Both the position numbers and the translations under genes were made by a program. A stretch of DNA of 36,349 nucleotides from Bacillota bacterium (GTDB lineage: Bacteria > Bacillota_I > Bacilli_A > RF39 > UBA660). Each line of letters begins with the position of its first letter. Position 1 is the first letter of the stretch. Shown here one piece after another: positions 1-7,975 of the stretch. Below the pieces are notes generated by a model. The model ran no database searches. It was not told where the DNA came from and saw only the letters and a list, made by a program, of their open reading frames with translations. The DNA is taken from contig QAMK01000004.1 of the NCBI GenBank assembly GCA_003149915.1, positions 1-36,349 of the forward strand. Reading direction: 5' to 3'.

Positions 1-328
1 CTTTTACTATTTCATTTTCTATATATTCTACTAATTTGATATCTTTATCCAATTTCATCTCTGGCCCTTTTCCTGTTTTGTTATAATCATATTTTTCTTG
101 GGCTATCATCGCACTATATTCTTCTTTTTCTTCCCACTCATATCCTCTAACAATTACTTTTCCTCTTTTGATTTCTCTTCTTATTGTTCTTTCACTTTTA
201 TGCAATAATATAGCTATTTCACTGATTCTTCTATGTTCTTTATTATACCATCTTTCTATCATTGTTCTTTCTGCATATGTTAGGTGTTTATATTTTTTCT
301 CTTTTTTGTTATAATGTAAAAGACACAT
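1..328 (-). CDS. IS30-family transposase, N-terminal part (runs off the left edge)
   Basis: The reading frame opens with ATG at 328, eight bases after a GGAGG ribosome binding site, and stays open for 109 codons to the window edge. The N-terminal region reads KHLTYAERTMIERWYN, then ISEIAILLHKSERTIRREIKRG. This is the typical IS30 helix-turn-helix that binds the element's ends, followed by the conserved T-I-x-R-E-I stretch. The DDE catalytic domain lies outside the window, so it cannot be said whether the element is active. The gene points away from the PfkB-SIS gene at 455-2434, with which it shares a strand. The element boundary lies somewhere between about 370 and 455. Confidence 0.85.
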   Translation of the reverse strand, partial: MCLLHYNKKEKKYKHLTYAERTMIERWYNKEHRRISEIAILLHKSERTIRREIKRGKVIVRGYEWEEKEEYSAMIAQEKYDYNKTGKGPEMKLDKDIKLVEYIENEIVK

Positions 329-361
329 ATTTTTACCTCCAATGTTTGTTTAGTCACTTAC

Positions 362-370
362 ATTGTATCA
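362..370 (-). promoter_or_regulatory. Extended -10 promoter of the IS30 transposase
   Basis: On the minus strand this reads TGATACAAT, a TGN-extended -10 box, about 34 bases upstream of the transposase ATG. No good -35 box is visible. The call is by pattern only. Confidence 0.5.
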
Positions 371-454
371 TAGGTAACTCTATGTGTCTTTTTTTATGCC
401 CTTACCGGACACTTAATTTTTCAATTTGTATCACAGATAGTTTTCAATACTTTA

Positions 455-2434
455 CTATAACTCTCCCTTGTAAGAATAAATTTTTAATGCATTTTCACTA
501 TAACTCGGTTTTGACATATCAATATTTAGATAATTGGATACAAAATAGATAAAGTATTGCGATGCGATTAAGAGATCGTATTCACATAAAATACCATTGT
601 ATCTGCTTTCTATGATTAAAGTTTGATTCTCTTTCAAGTATGATAACAGTATATTCTCATATTCGCTTGTTCTTTGTTGTTTTAAATAAATATTTTTTCT
701 TTCACTTAAATTTTCATAATTGATAAATCTACCGTGTGAGAAATTTTTCTTCTCATGTACAATACAATTGAAAATACCAGACTCAATGAATTTACTTTCT
801 AAATCTGTTGCTGCCGATTCTGTATAATCACCCATAAAAATGTTCATATAACTTTTTGGTTTTAAAAATGTTTGTAATTCATTTTTGTGCTGTTTAAAGT
901 AATCCTCAAAATATTGTTTCCAGTAACGATTCGTTTCTTTTATAAAGTCATCGATATTATTTTTATAGTTGTGTTCAAAATAAAGCCTTAAAAATAAACT
1001 AGCAGGTGCTACTGCACCTTCAAACGATAAGAAGCCTCGTTCTTTCCCTTTGTTAGTGTTTGTCCTATATGACAAAATGTTGTTTTTAGGTAATGGATAC
1101 TTCATCATTACTTTTTGAATTTCACCTTTCGTAACAATGTATTTAGGGATGTTCCATACATTTCTTACAGAAACATATATGTCATTTGTTGTACCAGAAT
1201 AAGTAAATAAGAAAATGCTATCAATGGTTTTATTATTTCGATAACTAAAGTCTCTAGGAAGTAAAGAGAGTGTACAAATACCAAATTGTTCATTTATCAC
1301 TTTTGATGCAAATTTAGCACCTGCCAAAGAACCTCCCGTTCCAATAAAAACACTATTTTGGAATGAAGAAAAAGGAATATTTTTTAATTTATCGTATGCT
1401 GTACTATGAATCGCATTTATGGTTCTTGTCTGCAAATTATTTACATTTAAATTACAACGTTTTATCTTTTTCCTGGATATCAATTCAAAGTTTTTGCAAG
1501 TACAAAAGTCAGATATTTTTTTAATTTTATATAAAGAATGAAGATGACCTCTCGCACCAAATTTTCGAACAACTTTGCTCGTTAATCTAGTTGCTTTTTT
1601 AAAAGTAGCATCAATCCACTGATTGTCTATCATAAATTGATTTTTTATGTATTCCGTAATGAAGACAGAGAAGAAGGCATCTCCCGCACCGGTTGGATCT
1701 AGTTCCATCACTGGAGTTTCAATCCTTTTCATTACCTTTTTTTGATTCCAGACAAAATCCGAACCGATTCTTCCTCTTGTAACAATCAATAATTTTGGAC
1801 TTATCAAGTTATACAATTCTTCTATCGTATCAACTACAAACCGTTTTTCTAAATATTTCTCAACTCTTTCGTTCAAGTTAATGATATCGAATTTGTGATT
1901 CATTTTAGAAATGATTTCATCCTTACTATCAGAATCAAACTCAAATGATTGCCCTAAATCCAACATTTTTCGATTTTGACAGGAATCGATAATCTGTTGA
2001 TTTTTAAAATTTAAATTGTCGAACACTAAAATATCATCGGTTTCAATTTGTTGTAAAATATTGGCAACTTCAATTTGACTTTCTTCGTACCAATCTTTTT
2101 GATTACAAATTGGACAACGTTTTTTAGATTGGAATTCTAACTTATCACCATTTTGAATGTAAGAGACATGAAAACAGCGAGTTTTTAAATCCGGTATGAT
2201 TTCGATATTTTGAACATTAACTCCGATGTCTTCTAAGCTTTTGATTGCTATCTTTCCTGTAATATCATTCCCACATACTCCTAAAATTGCAGTTTGCCAT
2301 TTTTGTTTACTGATATTTGCAACGATATTGTGAGATGTCATTCCGCCATCCACCCAAACAGAATTCCCATTTTTATAATAAAAATCTGTGACTAAATCTC
2401 CTATACTAACGATTCTCATAATAACTTCACTCAT
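455..2434 (-). CDS. PfkB-family kinase fused to a double-SIS sugar isomerase/deglycase-like domain
   Basis: This 659-residue protein joins two enzyme types. Residues 6-300 are a ribokinase/PfkB fold: an N-terminal substrate-binding glycine pair (D29-G30-G31) and the ATP-site signature DPTGAGDAFF (246-255), in which D252 is the expected catalytic base. Residues about 340-650 look like a double SIS module: GTGGSLAG (365-372), YSGTT (412-416, phosphosugar-binding), and NFSHGRF (564-570), resembling the HG(P/R) motif near the active site of GlmS/AgaS/FrlB-type enzymes. FrlD (kinase, PfkB) and FrlB (deglycase, SIS) are a known pair acting in sequence on fructoselysine, so a two-step kinase-lyase or kinase-isomerase is a reasonable inference. 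The substrate is unknown. Cysteine pairs at 107/110 and 311/313 could bind metal. The WYL regulator gene lies 49 bases upstream, suggesting one operon. An alternative start is M6. Confidence 0.8.
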   Translation of the reverse strand: MSEVIMRIVSIGDLVTDFYYKNGNSVWVDGGMTSHNIVANISKQKWQTAILGVCGNDITGKIAIKSLEDIGVNVQNIEIIPDLKTRCFHVSYIQNGDKLEFQSKKRCPICNQKDWYEESQIEVANILQQIETDDILVFDNLNFKNQQIIDSCQNRKMLDLGQSFEFDSDSKDEIISKMNHKFDIINLNERVEKYLEKRFVVDTIEELYNLISPKLLIVTRGRIGSDFVWNQKKVMKRIETPVMELDPTGAGDAFFSVFITEYIKNQFMIDNQWIDATFKKATRLTSKVVRKFGARGHLHSLYKIKKISDFCTCKNFELISRKKIKRCNLNVNNLQTRTINAIHSTAYDKLKNIPFSSFQNSVFIGTGGSLAGAKFASKVINEQFGICTLSLLPRDFSYRNNKTIDSIFLFTYSGTTNDIYVSVRNVWNIPKYIVTKGEIQKVMMKYPLPKNNILSYRTNTNKGKERGFLSFEGAVAPASLFLRLYFEHNYKNNIDDFIKETNRYWKQYFEDYFKQHKNELQTFLKPKSYMNIFMGDYTESAATDLESKFIESGIFNCIVHEKKNFSHGRFINYENLSERKNIYLKQQRTSEYENILLSYLKENQTLIIESRYNGILCEYDLLIASQYFIYFVSNYLNIDMSKPSYSENALKIYSYKGEL

Positions 2435-2483
2435 CTTCTTTTCTTAAATTTAGGTTACCATGATTATAGGAAATATTTTGTCT

Positions 2484-3080
2484 TTATTGGTTTTCAGGAA
2501 TTTGAATTCTACTAAACTCAAAATGTCTGATATCATTACGTAACTCGCAGTATGCTGTAACGTAAAATTTATCTTGATACTGAAATATTTGAATTGGATG
2601 AATCCAACGTTCTTTCCACTCTAGTTTTAAATTGCGATATAAAATTCGTAACTTGGAATGAGTTTGGATTGCTCTCCTCATTGTTTCATACAAACTCGAT
2701 TCTTTTTCCATTTTATCTATTACAAAAAACTTACTTTTCTCTTCGGTGATATCTGATGCTCGTTTTATTTTTTCTAATATTTTTTCGTATGATTCGATAT
2801 CAATATACTGATCATTTTTTAATCTTTGATCAACCTCTCCTAATAATTCGACATCATATTTATTAAATTGTGGATACTGATTTCCATAATGAACTAAATA
2901 ATAGCCACCGTTTGGTCCCATGAAAGTTTCAATTGGAATTCCAGCTTGTTCTAACTCTGATTTATAATAGCGTACCATTCGCGGTGTAATTTCAAGTTTT
3001 TCTGCTAATTCCTTGACACTATATTTATTTCCCGTATTTAAGTAATTTAACATTTGAATTGCATTTGAAATTTTACTCAT
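2484..3080 (-). CDS. Short HTH-WYL transcriptional regulator
   Basis: This 198-residue protein has an N-terminal winged helix-turn-helix (about 3-62, with YSVKELAEKLEITPRMVRYYK and the wing GPNGGYYL). Its C-terminal half resembles a WYL domain (about 140-192: HPIQIFQYQDKFYVTAYCEL, then IRHFEFSRI). WYL domains are thought to sense ligands or nucleic acids, and many regulate metabolic or defence operons. Typical family members are about 300 residues and end in a WCX extension. This one stops right after the WYL core, so it may be naturally minimal or trimmed. It sits upstream of the PfkB-SIS gene on the same strand and probably controls it. The upstream region shows only a weak TATGAT/TATAAA-like promoter. 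Confidence 0.8.
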   Translation of the reverse strand: MSKISNAIQMLNYLNTGNKYSVKELAEKLEITPRMVRYYKSELEQAGIPIETFMGPNGGYYLVHYGNQYPQFNKYDVELLGEVDQRLKNDQYIDIESYEKILEKIKRASDITEEKSKFFVIDKMEKESSLYETMRRAIQTHSKLRILYRNLKLEWKERWIHPIQIFQYQDKFYVTAYCELRNDIRHFEFSRIQIPENQ

Positions 3081-3133
3081 TTATATCACCACTAAACATA
3101 GTTTATCATACTGAGAAAACGATAAAAATACAA

Positions 3134-3164
3134 GAAAAAAATCTCCTTCTTACGAAAGAGATTT
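3134..3164 (-). terminator. Intrinsic terminator downstream of tyrS
   Basis: On the minus strand, AAATCTC and GAGATTT pair across a 12-base loop and are followed by a run of seven T. The same hairpin recurs at 4872-4897. It lies about 210 bases beyond the tyrS stop and is the only clear terminator there. Confidence 0.7.
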
Positions 3165-3201
3165 TTATTCTTTTTAATTATTTCTTTGATTCTAAAATCA
3201 T
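3141..3201 (-). pseudogene. Decayed copy of the 3' end (plus terminator) of the 4901-5335 gene
   Basis: This stretch matches 4874-4935: 24 bases at 3141-3164 are identical to 4874-4897, and 18 of the 19 bases at 3183-3201 match 4917-4935. The part in between is similar, with a one-base length difference. In the intact gene this sequence encodes the last residues (DSRIKDMIEK) and the terminator. Here the frame reads DDFRIKEIIKKN with no stop at the matching place and no gene body upstream. It is a remnant of a duplication, now flanking tyrS on the other side. The rest of 3081-3376 shows no gene. Confidence 0.6.
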
Positions 3202-3376
3202 CTGACATCTATAATATTGCTTAATTAGAGGTATAAAAAATTGTATATTAACCATTTTTACTTGTGGTAACTATTAATATAACAAACAAAATTATTTTAC
3301 AATTTATACTTTATCAAAAATTTAAAATAAATTATTGTATTTTAACAATATTAAGACATTAAATATAAATGTTTTT

Positions 3377-4573
3377 TTATTTTATAACCACTTTTTTAAA
3401 TAGTTTTTTTCCTTTCTGAATAATCAAAATATTATTTTTAAAATCATTAAGTGTTATTTTTCTTGTTGGATTATTTTCTTTACTTTCGTTTACACTTATA
3501 CCGTTTTGCTGGATGATTCGTCTACCCTCTGATTTAGATGGGACCATTTGAATCAACATTAGCAAATCCGATAATAAAATACCATTTTCTATATCATTTT
3601 TACTTACTAAAACTTCTTCTATATTTTGTGGTATTCCACCTTTCGCAACAGTAGAGTACCTTTCTTCTGCTGGTTTCACTGCTTCTTCTCCGTGATACAT
3701 TTTAACGATTTCCCTTGCATAAACTTTATGAGCTTCCACTACATCACGATTAAATATTTCTAATGCATCATTTAAATTTAAATCTGTAGTTAATCTGAAA
3801 TAATCCATTAGTACATCATCAGGTATCCTCATCGCTTTTTCAAATATGACTTCTGGACTTTCATCTATTCCGATATAATTTCCTAGTGATTTGCTCATTT
3901 TTTCTTTTCCATCTAATCCAACTAGCAGTGGAAAACACATGACATCTTGAGGTTCTTGTCCATAATCTCTTTGTAACTCTCTCCCCACCAACAAATTGAA
4001 GGTTTGATCAGTTCCACCAATTTCGATATCGGCATGTAAAGCTACCGAATCATAGCCCTGCATTAATGGATATAAAAATTCATGAATTCCAATAGGAATA
4101 TTTTTCTTAAATCTACTGTTAAAGTCATCTCTTTCTAAAATTCTTGCCACTGTATATTTTCCTGTCAGTTTGATTACATCTTCAAATGACATTTTTGCAA
4201 GCCATTCTGAATTATATTTAATTTTAATTTTACTTGGGTCCAAAATTTTAGCAACTTGTTTAAAATACGTTTCTCCATTTTTTCTAGTTTCTTCGAAGCT
4301 TAGAGATGGTCTCGTCTTGGATTTTCCCGAAGGATCTCCTATCATGGCTGTAAAGTCTCCAATTACAAACACAATTTCGTGACCTAATTCTTGTAATATT
4401 TTTAATGCTCTTAATGGCACTGTGTGGCCTAAATGTAAATCAGGTCTGGACGGGTCTGCACCAAATTTTACCACTAGTTTTTTATTACTATTTAATTTTT
4501 TTAATAAAGTCTCCTGATTATGCACTTCAACAGTTCTTCTTAATATTAAATCAATTTTTTCTTCTTTATTCAT
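3377..4573 (-). CDS. tyrS: Tyrosyl-tRNA synthetase
   Basis: This enzyme charges tRNA-Tyr with tyrosine in the cytoplasm. The 398-residue protein has the class I signatures HLGH (47-50) and KMSKS (225-229), and the tyrosine-site region GYDSVALHADIEIGGTDQ (173-190). The C-terminal region from about 330 fits an S4 RNA-binding domain. The stretch around GDFTAMIGDPSGKSKTR is typical of the TyrZ-like subgroup. ATG at 4573 follows GAGGAGGAG. Expression is controlled by the T-box leader upstream. It is probably transcribed alone, ending at the hairpin near 3134-3164. Confidence 0.95.
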   Translation of the reverse strand: MNKEEKIDLILRRTVEVHNQETLLKKLNSNKKLVVKFGADPSRPDLHLGHTVPLRALKILQELGHEIVFVIGDFTAMIGDPSGKSKTRPSLSFEETRKNGETYFKQVAKILDPSKIKIKYNSEWLAKMSFEDVIKLTGKYTVARILERDDFNSRFKKNIPIGIHEFLYPLMQGYDSVALHADIEIGGTDQTFNLLVGRELQRDYGQEPQDVMCFPLLVGLDGKEKMSKSLGNYIGIDESPEVIFEKAMRIPDDVLMDYFRLTTDLNLNDALEIFNRDVVEAHKVYAREIVKMYHGEEAVKPAEERYSTVAKGGIPQNIEEVLVSKNDIENGILLSDLLMLIQMVPSKSEGRRIIQQNGISVNESKENNPTRKITLNDFKNNILIIQKGKKLFKKVVIK

Positions 4574-4584
4574 TAAAATCTCCT

Positions 4585-4800
4585 CCTCAAAAAAAGAAAA
4601 ACCACAATAATTCTGTTCTATAAGGACGAATTATCGCGGTACCACCTTAATTTATGATTATAATCATACACTCTAAGTTATAAAGTAACTAACTACTAAA
4701 CTCATAATGTGTAATTCAATTATATTATATGTTTAATTTCACCAACCTTAAACTCTCTAAAATATAACTAATATAATTTACTTTTTTCATTAATCGACAT
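4585..4800 (-). promoter_or_regulatory. T-box leader (tRNA-Tyr-sensing riboswitch) of tyrS
   Basis: Read on the minus strand, the elements appear in the right order. They are AGAGAG (4758-4753) and GGTTGGTGAAA (4747-4737) of Stem I, a candidate specifier UAC (4713-4711) for tyrosine, and the T-box AAGGTGGTACCGCG (4648-4635). A terminator stem follows, pairing ATAATTC (4634-4628) with GAATTAT (4613-4607), with a T-rich run at 4600-4590. Uncharged tRNA-Tyr should pair with the specifier and T-box and favour antitermination. Stem I looks short. The 4574-4900 gap is fully accounted for by this leader, its promoter and the next terminator. Confidence 0.92.
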
Positions 4801-4824
4801 TTGTTTTATATAAGATTTAATTGT

Positions 4825-4833
4825 ATTATAACA
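4825..4833 (-). promoter_or_regulatory. Extended -10 promoter of tyrS
   Basis: Reads TGTTATAAT on the minus strand. The spacing to Stem I of the T-box leader suits a start site near 4815-4820. There is no convincing -35 box. Confidence 0.6.
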
Positions 4834-4871
4834 CAAATTGGCTTATTGCTGTATTTTTTGATTTGAATTTA

Positions 4872-4897
4872 AAATCTCCTTCTTACGAAAGAGATTT
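4872..4897 (-). terminator. Terminator of the 4901-5335 gene
   Basis: The AAATCTC/GAGATTT stem starts a few bases after the stop codon and is followed by only four T, so it may be leaky. It is identical to the hairpin at 3139-3164. Confidence 0.6.
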
Positions 4898-4900
4898 CTT

Positions 4901-5335
4901 TTACTTTTCTATCATATCTTTGATTCTAGAATCATTTGGTATTCGAATGGCATAATGGAAACCTGTTCCTTCGATGTTAGAAGAGGAATTGGTTCTATAA
5001 CTCAATGTGGCAATTGTTTGATTCTTTTCATCTTGAAACTCTAATCGATACGTTATTCCTTCTAACGTTTGCCAGTCACTCTCTAATTCCGTTGCTTCCT
5101 TTAAGACTAAAACCATGTCTTCAATTTCGTTATCATCTGTAATTCGTTTTATTTCATTTTGATTGTTACGATCTTTCACAATGATTGTTTCCGTGTTATC
5201 TAATCGTTCTAACACTTCCTGTAGGGATGCAGGTGTCTTCCATAATAGATATATAATGACTCCTACCACAATTGCAATTACTAGACCAATGATAATCCAT
5301 TTTGTTTTATTCTCTTTTTTACGATTCTTTTTCAT
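4901..5335 (-). CDS. Small membrane-anchored protein of unknown function
   Basis: A 144-residue protein with a very basic N-terminus (MKKNRKKENKTK), one hydrophobic segment at about 13-31 and an outside domain of about 110 residues rich in charged residues. The order fits a single-span N-in/C-out protein. No family was recognised. ATG at 5335 follows GGGAG. It lies 92 bases downstream of the ymfH-like gene, with a possible hairpin in between, and may be the last gene of the deoD-ymfF-ymfH unit. The 3' end of this gene has a decayed second copy at 3141-3201, on the far side of tyrS. Confidence 0.75.
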   Translation of the reverse strand: MKKNRKKENKTKWIIIGLVIAIVVGVIIYLLWKTPASLQEVLERLDNTETIIVKDRNNQNEIKRITDDNEIEDMVLVLKEATELESDWQTLEGITYRLEFQDEKNQTIATLSYRTNSSSNIEGTGFHYAIRIPNDSRIKDMIEK

Positions 5336-5351
5336 ATAATTACTCCCAAAT

Positions 5352-5405
5352 GAATGGTTAACAAAAGCAACATCAAGACATTTGTAAAGATGCCATCAAC
5401 CATTC
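5352..5405. other. Possible long hairpin between ymfH-like gene and small membrane protein gene
   Basis: GAATGGTT (5352-5359) is complementary to AACCATTC (5398-5405). Inside it, CATC and GATG can pair to form a second level. On the minus strand the outer arm ends about ten bases before the GGGAG site of the next gene, so it could affect its translation. On the plus strand a T run follows, but no plus-strand gene needs a terminator here. Confidence 0.35.
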
Positions 5406-5427
5406 TTTTTTCTCTTACCTTTCTTTT

Positions 5428-6699
5428 TTACTTTTTTGGAACTAAAATCACGGTTGCGGTTTCTTCTAATGATAAATTTTCAAAATTGGTGCGGGCGTCT
5501 TCGTAAGAAATACTCCGTAAAGTGTCGCATCGTTCTGGCATGACTCTATCGTATTCAATCCAATCATCTTGCATATCTCGTAAGACGACTCTTGGAGAAT
5601 CCATTCGCATCACTTCACCAGATAACCAAACTTTCCGGATACGGTTCACATCAGACTCTGTAAATTCCTTCTTTTGAAACGTATCCACCACTTTCTTAAT
5701 AAATTCATCCGGATGATCCGATTCTCCTAAAAAACAGATACATAGATAATCGTCTGTTAAATCTCGGTAATAAGTAAATCCCGTTGCCAATTTTTCGTTT
5801 CGTACTTCTTCTCTAAACATGGAAGATGCACCAAATAAAGAATCTAGGCAAAGACCAATCGATGCACTATAAATAAATTTGTCTTTTTCTTTTGGAAGTG
5901 GTGTTTTGATTGTATATGCAAATTTCGCATTGTTGATGTTCGCTTCTTCCTTTTGATATTTTTGCGTGACTTCTTTTGGTTCTTCTACTTTCTTTCTCGT
6001 AATCGGTTTTGTTTTCTTGCGATGCATCAATGCTTTGTTTTTCTTACAAACCTCGATTACCGTTTCCGGATTCATACTTCCGGTTACAAACAAGGCCATA
6101 TTGGATGGCGTGTAAAACGTATTGTACGTTTTGTATAAATCTTCTTTGGTAATACGCTCAATATCTTCTACTCTGCCACCGATGCTGATACGATACGGAT
6201 CTACTTGATAGGTTGCTTGTCTCATTTTTTCCATTAAAGCTCGTTCTGGATCATCATCGTACATTTTGATTTCTTCGGCGATGATTCCTTTTTCTTTTTC
6301 TACGTTTTCATCCGTAAAATAAGGACTGTTCACATACGTCAATAAGTAATCCAAGTTCGTTTCAAAACTTTCAGTACCCGACAAGATGTAAGCAGTTTGG
6401 GTATAACTCGTATAAGCATTGCTGTCGCATCCAGTTTTTGAAAAAAACGTAAATGGATCTTCGCCTTTTTCCGTTTCGAACATTTTGTGTTCTAGGAAAT
6501 GAGCAATTCCATTTGGAACGGTCGTCATTTCCTTTTCTCCTTCCGGAATAAAGGACGTATCATCAGAACCAAATTTCGTTACCAGTGATACGTGATACTG
6601 GTTTTTATTTTCATAAGGAATTACATATACTTGAAGTCCGTTTTCTAGTGTTTCGGTATAATAACTTTGATCTAGTCCCTTAAACTCCACTTTCTTCAT
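5428..6699 (-). CDS. M16-family zinc peptidase, active subunit (YmfH-like)
   Basis: This 423-residue protein carries the inverted zinc motif HFLEH (67-71) of M16 (pitrilysin/insulinase) peptidases, with a downstream acidic stretch (EKGIIAEEIKMYDDDPE) expected to give the third zinc ligand. Bacterial M16 proteins of about 420 residues act in pairs: one half binds zinc and the partner does not. The gene begins inside the end of the ymfF-like gene (20-base overlap), consistent with coupled translation of the two halves. In Bacillus the ymfF/ymfH pair also lies near spoIIIE. The natural substrate is unclear. Confidence 0.88.
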   Translation of the reverse strand: MKKVEFKGLDQSYYTETLENGLQVYVIPYENKNQYHVSLVTKFGSDDTSFIPEGEKEMTTVPNGIAHFLEHKMFETEKGEDPFTFFSKTGCDSNAYTSYTQTAYILSGTESFETNLDYLLTYVNSPYFTDENVEKEKGIIAEEIKMYDDDPERALMEKMRQATYQVDPYRISIGGRVEDIERITKEDLYKTYNTFYTPSNMALFVTGSMNPETVIEVCKKNKALMHRKKTKPITRKKVEEPKEVTQKYQKEEANINNAKFAYTIKTPLPKEKDKFIYSASIGLCLDSLFGASSMFREEVRNEKLATGFTYYRDLTDDYLCICFLGESDHPDEFIKKVVDTFQKKEFTESDVNRIRKVWLSGEVMRMDSPRVVLRDMQDDWIEYDRVMPERCDTLRSISYEDARTNFENLSLEETATVILVPKK

Positions 6700-7957
6700 G
6701 AGATGCCTCCTCTAACAAATAAATCGTATTGATTTTGATTTTTTTTGCTACTTCCATAATCTGTTCTTTGGTTACTTTCAAAATGTTTTCTCTTCGCTCC
6801 TCAATGGTTCCTAGATCTAAACTTTTCATTAGTAATACAGAATATGCCATCGACTTTTGACTATCTGTAATCGATTTTAACATCGTTAAATACGTCTGTT
6901 TGGCGCTTTCAATATCAGTATCTGTAAAATGACCTAGTTCCATTTCTTTCATTTCATGACGAATGTGTTCTAACGTCTCATCAAAGTTCTTGGAGTCGAT
7001 TCCTGCTTTAAACAACATGGCATGGTTTAATTTTAAGGAAGAAGCCGTAATGTAATAACAAAGGGAGTATTTTTCTCTGATGTTTTTAAAGAATTTCGAG
7101 TCTGGTGTTCCTCCTAAAATTAATGTGTAAAGCGTAAGAGAAAAGTTTAGATCAAAGGAACTCATATCCTCGATGTTGCAACCGATCACTAGTTTTGCTT
7201 GGTTGATGTCATCTTTTTCGCGAATGACTCTAGCCTCTTCCCGTTCTTCTAAAGGTTCTGTAAAAGCATCATAATATGCTGCTCGTTTGGTCTTAAATGG
7301 CAAATACGTTTCTACTAAATGCGTCACTTTTTCCTCGTCGATATCACCAACGATATAGACGTCGACATTGTCGTTTTTCATTACATTTTGATAGTACGTT
7401 GCTAAATTTTTTCCATCGATTGCCTCTAAGTTTTCTAGTGTTCCAGAAGGACTTACAGATAGTTTGCTATTGGGAGCCATCTCTTGTAACAAGCGATACG
7501 TACTGTAAGAATTTTTGTCTTCTTTTAAACCGATGATATCTTTCTTGTTTAACTCTTTTACTTGATCTAAGATTTCTTCGTTAAAAGATTCTTCTTGAAT
7601 CAAAGGATGGAACAGTACTTCGTTTAAAAATGCGAACGTATTTTCCAAATTTCCTTCTTCCGTATATTTATCTGAAAGGGCGGTTAAACTGATACAAATT
7701 TCGTGATATTTTCCATTTCTTCTCGTATTGCAAAGAAGCGATGCACTGTACAAGTCTTCCCTTGCTAACATGACACTTCTGCGGTTGGGATACTTCTCTG
7801 TTGCGAATCCTAACATATCTGCTAAAACAATTCGTTTTGTCAAAGTTTCTTCAGTTAGTTCTTCACTTAGTGTAATCAAAGTATAAACCGTTCGAAATTT
7901 TTCGGTTTTAATAAAATGAATCGTTACTTGGCCAACGGTAATTTCTTTCCATTTCAT
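6680..7957 (-). CDS. M16-like protein lacking the zinc motif (YmfF-like partner)
   Basis: This 425-residue protein aligns in layout with the M16 peptidase encoded just downstream. However, where HxxEH is expected it reads LADMLGFA (45-52), so it cannot bind zinc there. Such inactive M16 proteins form the second half of the cage-like heterodimer and help bind the substrate. ATG at 7957 follows GAGGAGG. It lies 18 bases after the deoD stop and overlaps the ymfH-like gene by 20 bases, so the three are probably one transcript. Confidence 0.87.
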   Translation of the reverse strand: MKWKEITVGQVTIHFIKTEKFRTVYTLITLSEELTEETLTKRIVLADMLGFATEKYPNRRSVMLAREDLYSASLLCNTRRNGKYHEICISLTALSDKYTEEGNLENTFAFLNEVLFHPLIQEESFNEEILDQVKELNKKDIIGLKEDKNSYSTYRLLQEMAPNSKLSVSPSGTLENLEAIDGKNLATYYQNVMKNDNVDVYIVGDIDEEKVTHLVETYLPFKTKRAAYYDAFTEPLEEREEARVIREKDDINQAKLVIGCNIEDMSSFDLNFSLTLYTLILGGTPDSKFFKNIREKYSLCYYITASSLKLNHAMLFKAGIDSKNFDETLEHIRHEMKEMELGHFTDTDIESAKQTYLTMLKSITDSQKSMAYSVLLMKSLDLGTIEERRENILKVTKEQIMEVAKKIKINTIYLLEEASHEESGV

Positions 7958-7975
7958 AACATTCCTCCTCTTTTA

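Noticed and set aside
262..552. 96-residue open frame on the plus strand
   Set aside because: It crosses from the antisense of the IS30 transposase to the antisense of the PfkB-SIS gene; the transposase frame on the minus strand has a good start and family motifs.
4653..4666. Palindrome ATGATTATAATCAT as an operator
   Set aside because: It lies inside the tyrS T-box leader, upstream of the T-box sequence, and is better explained as an RNA stem of the riboswitch.
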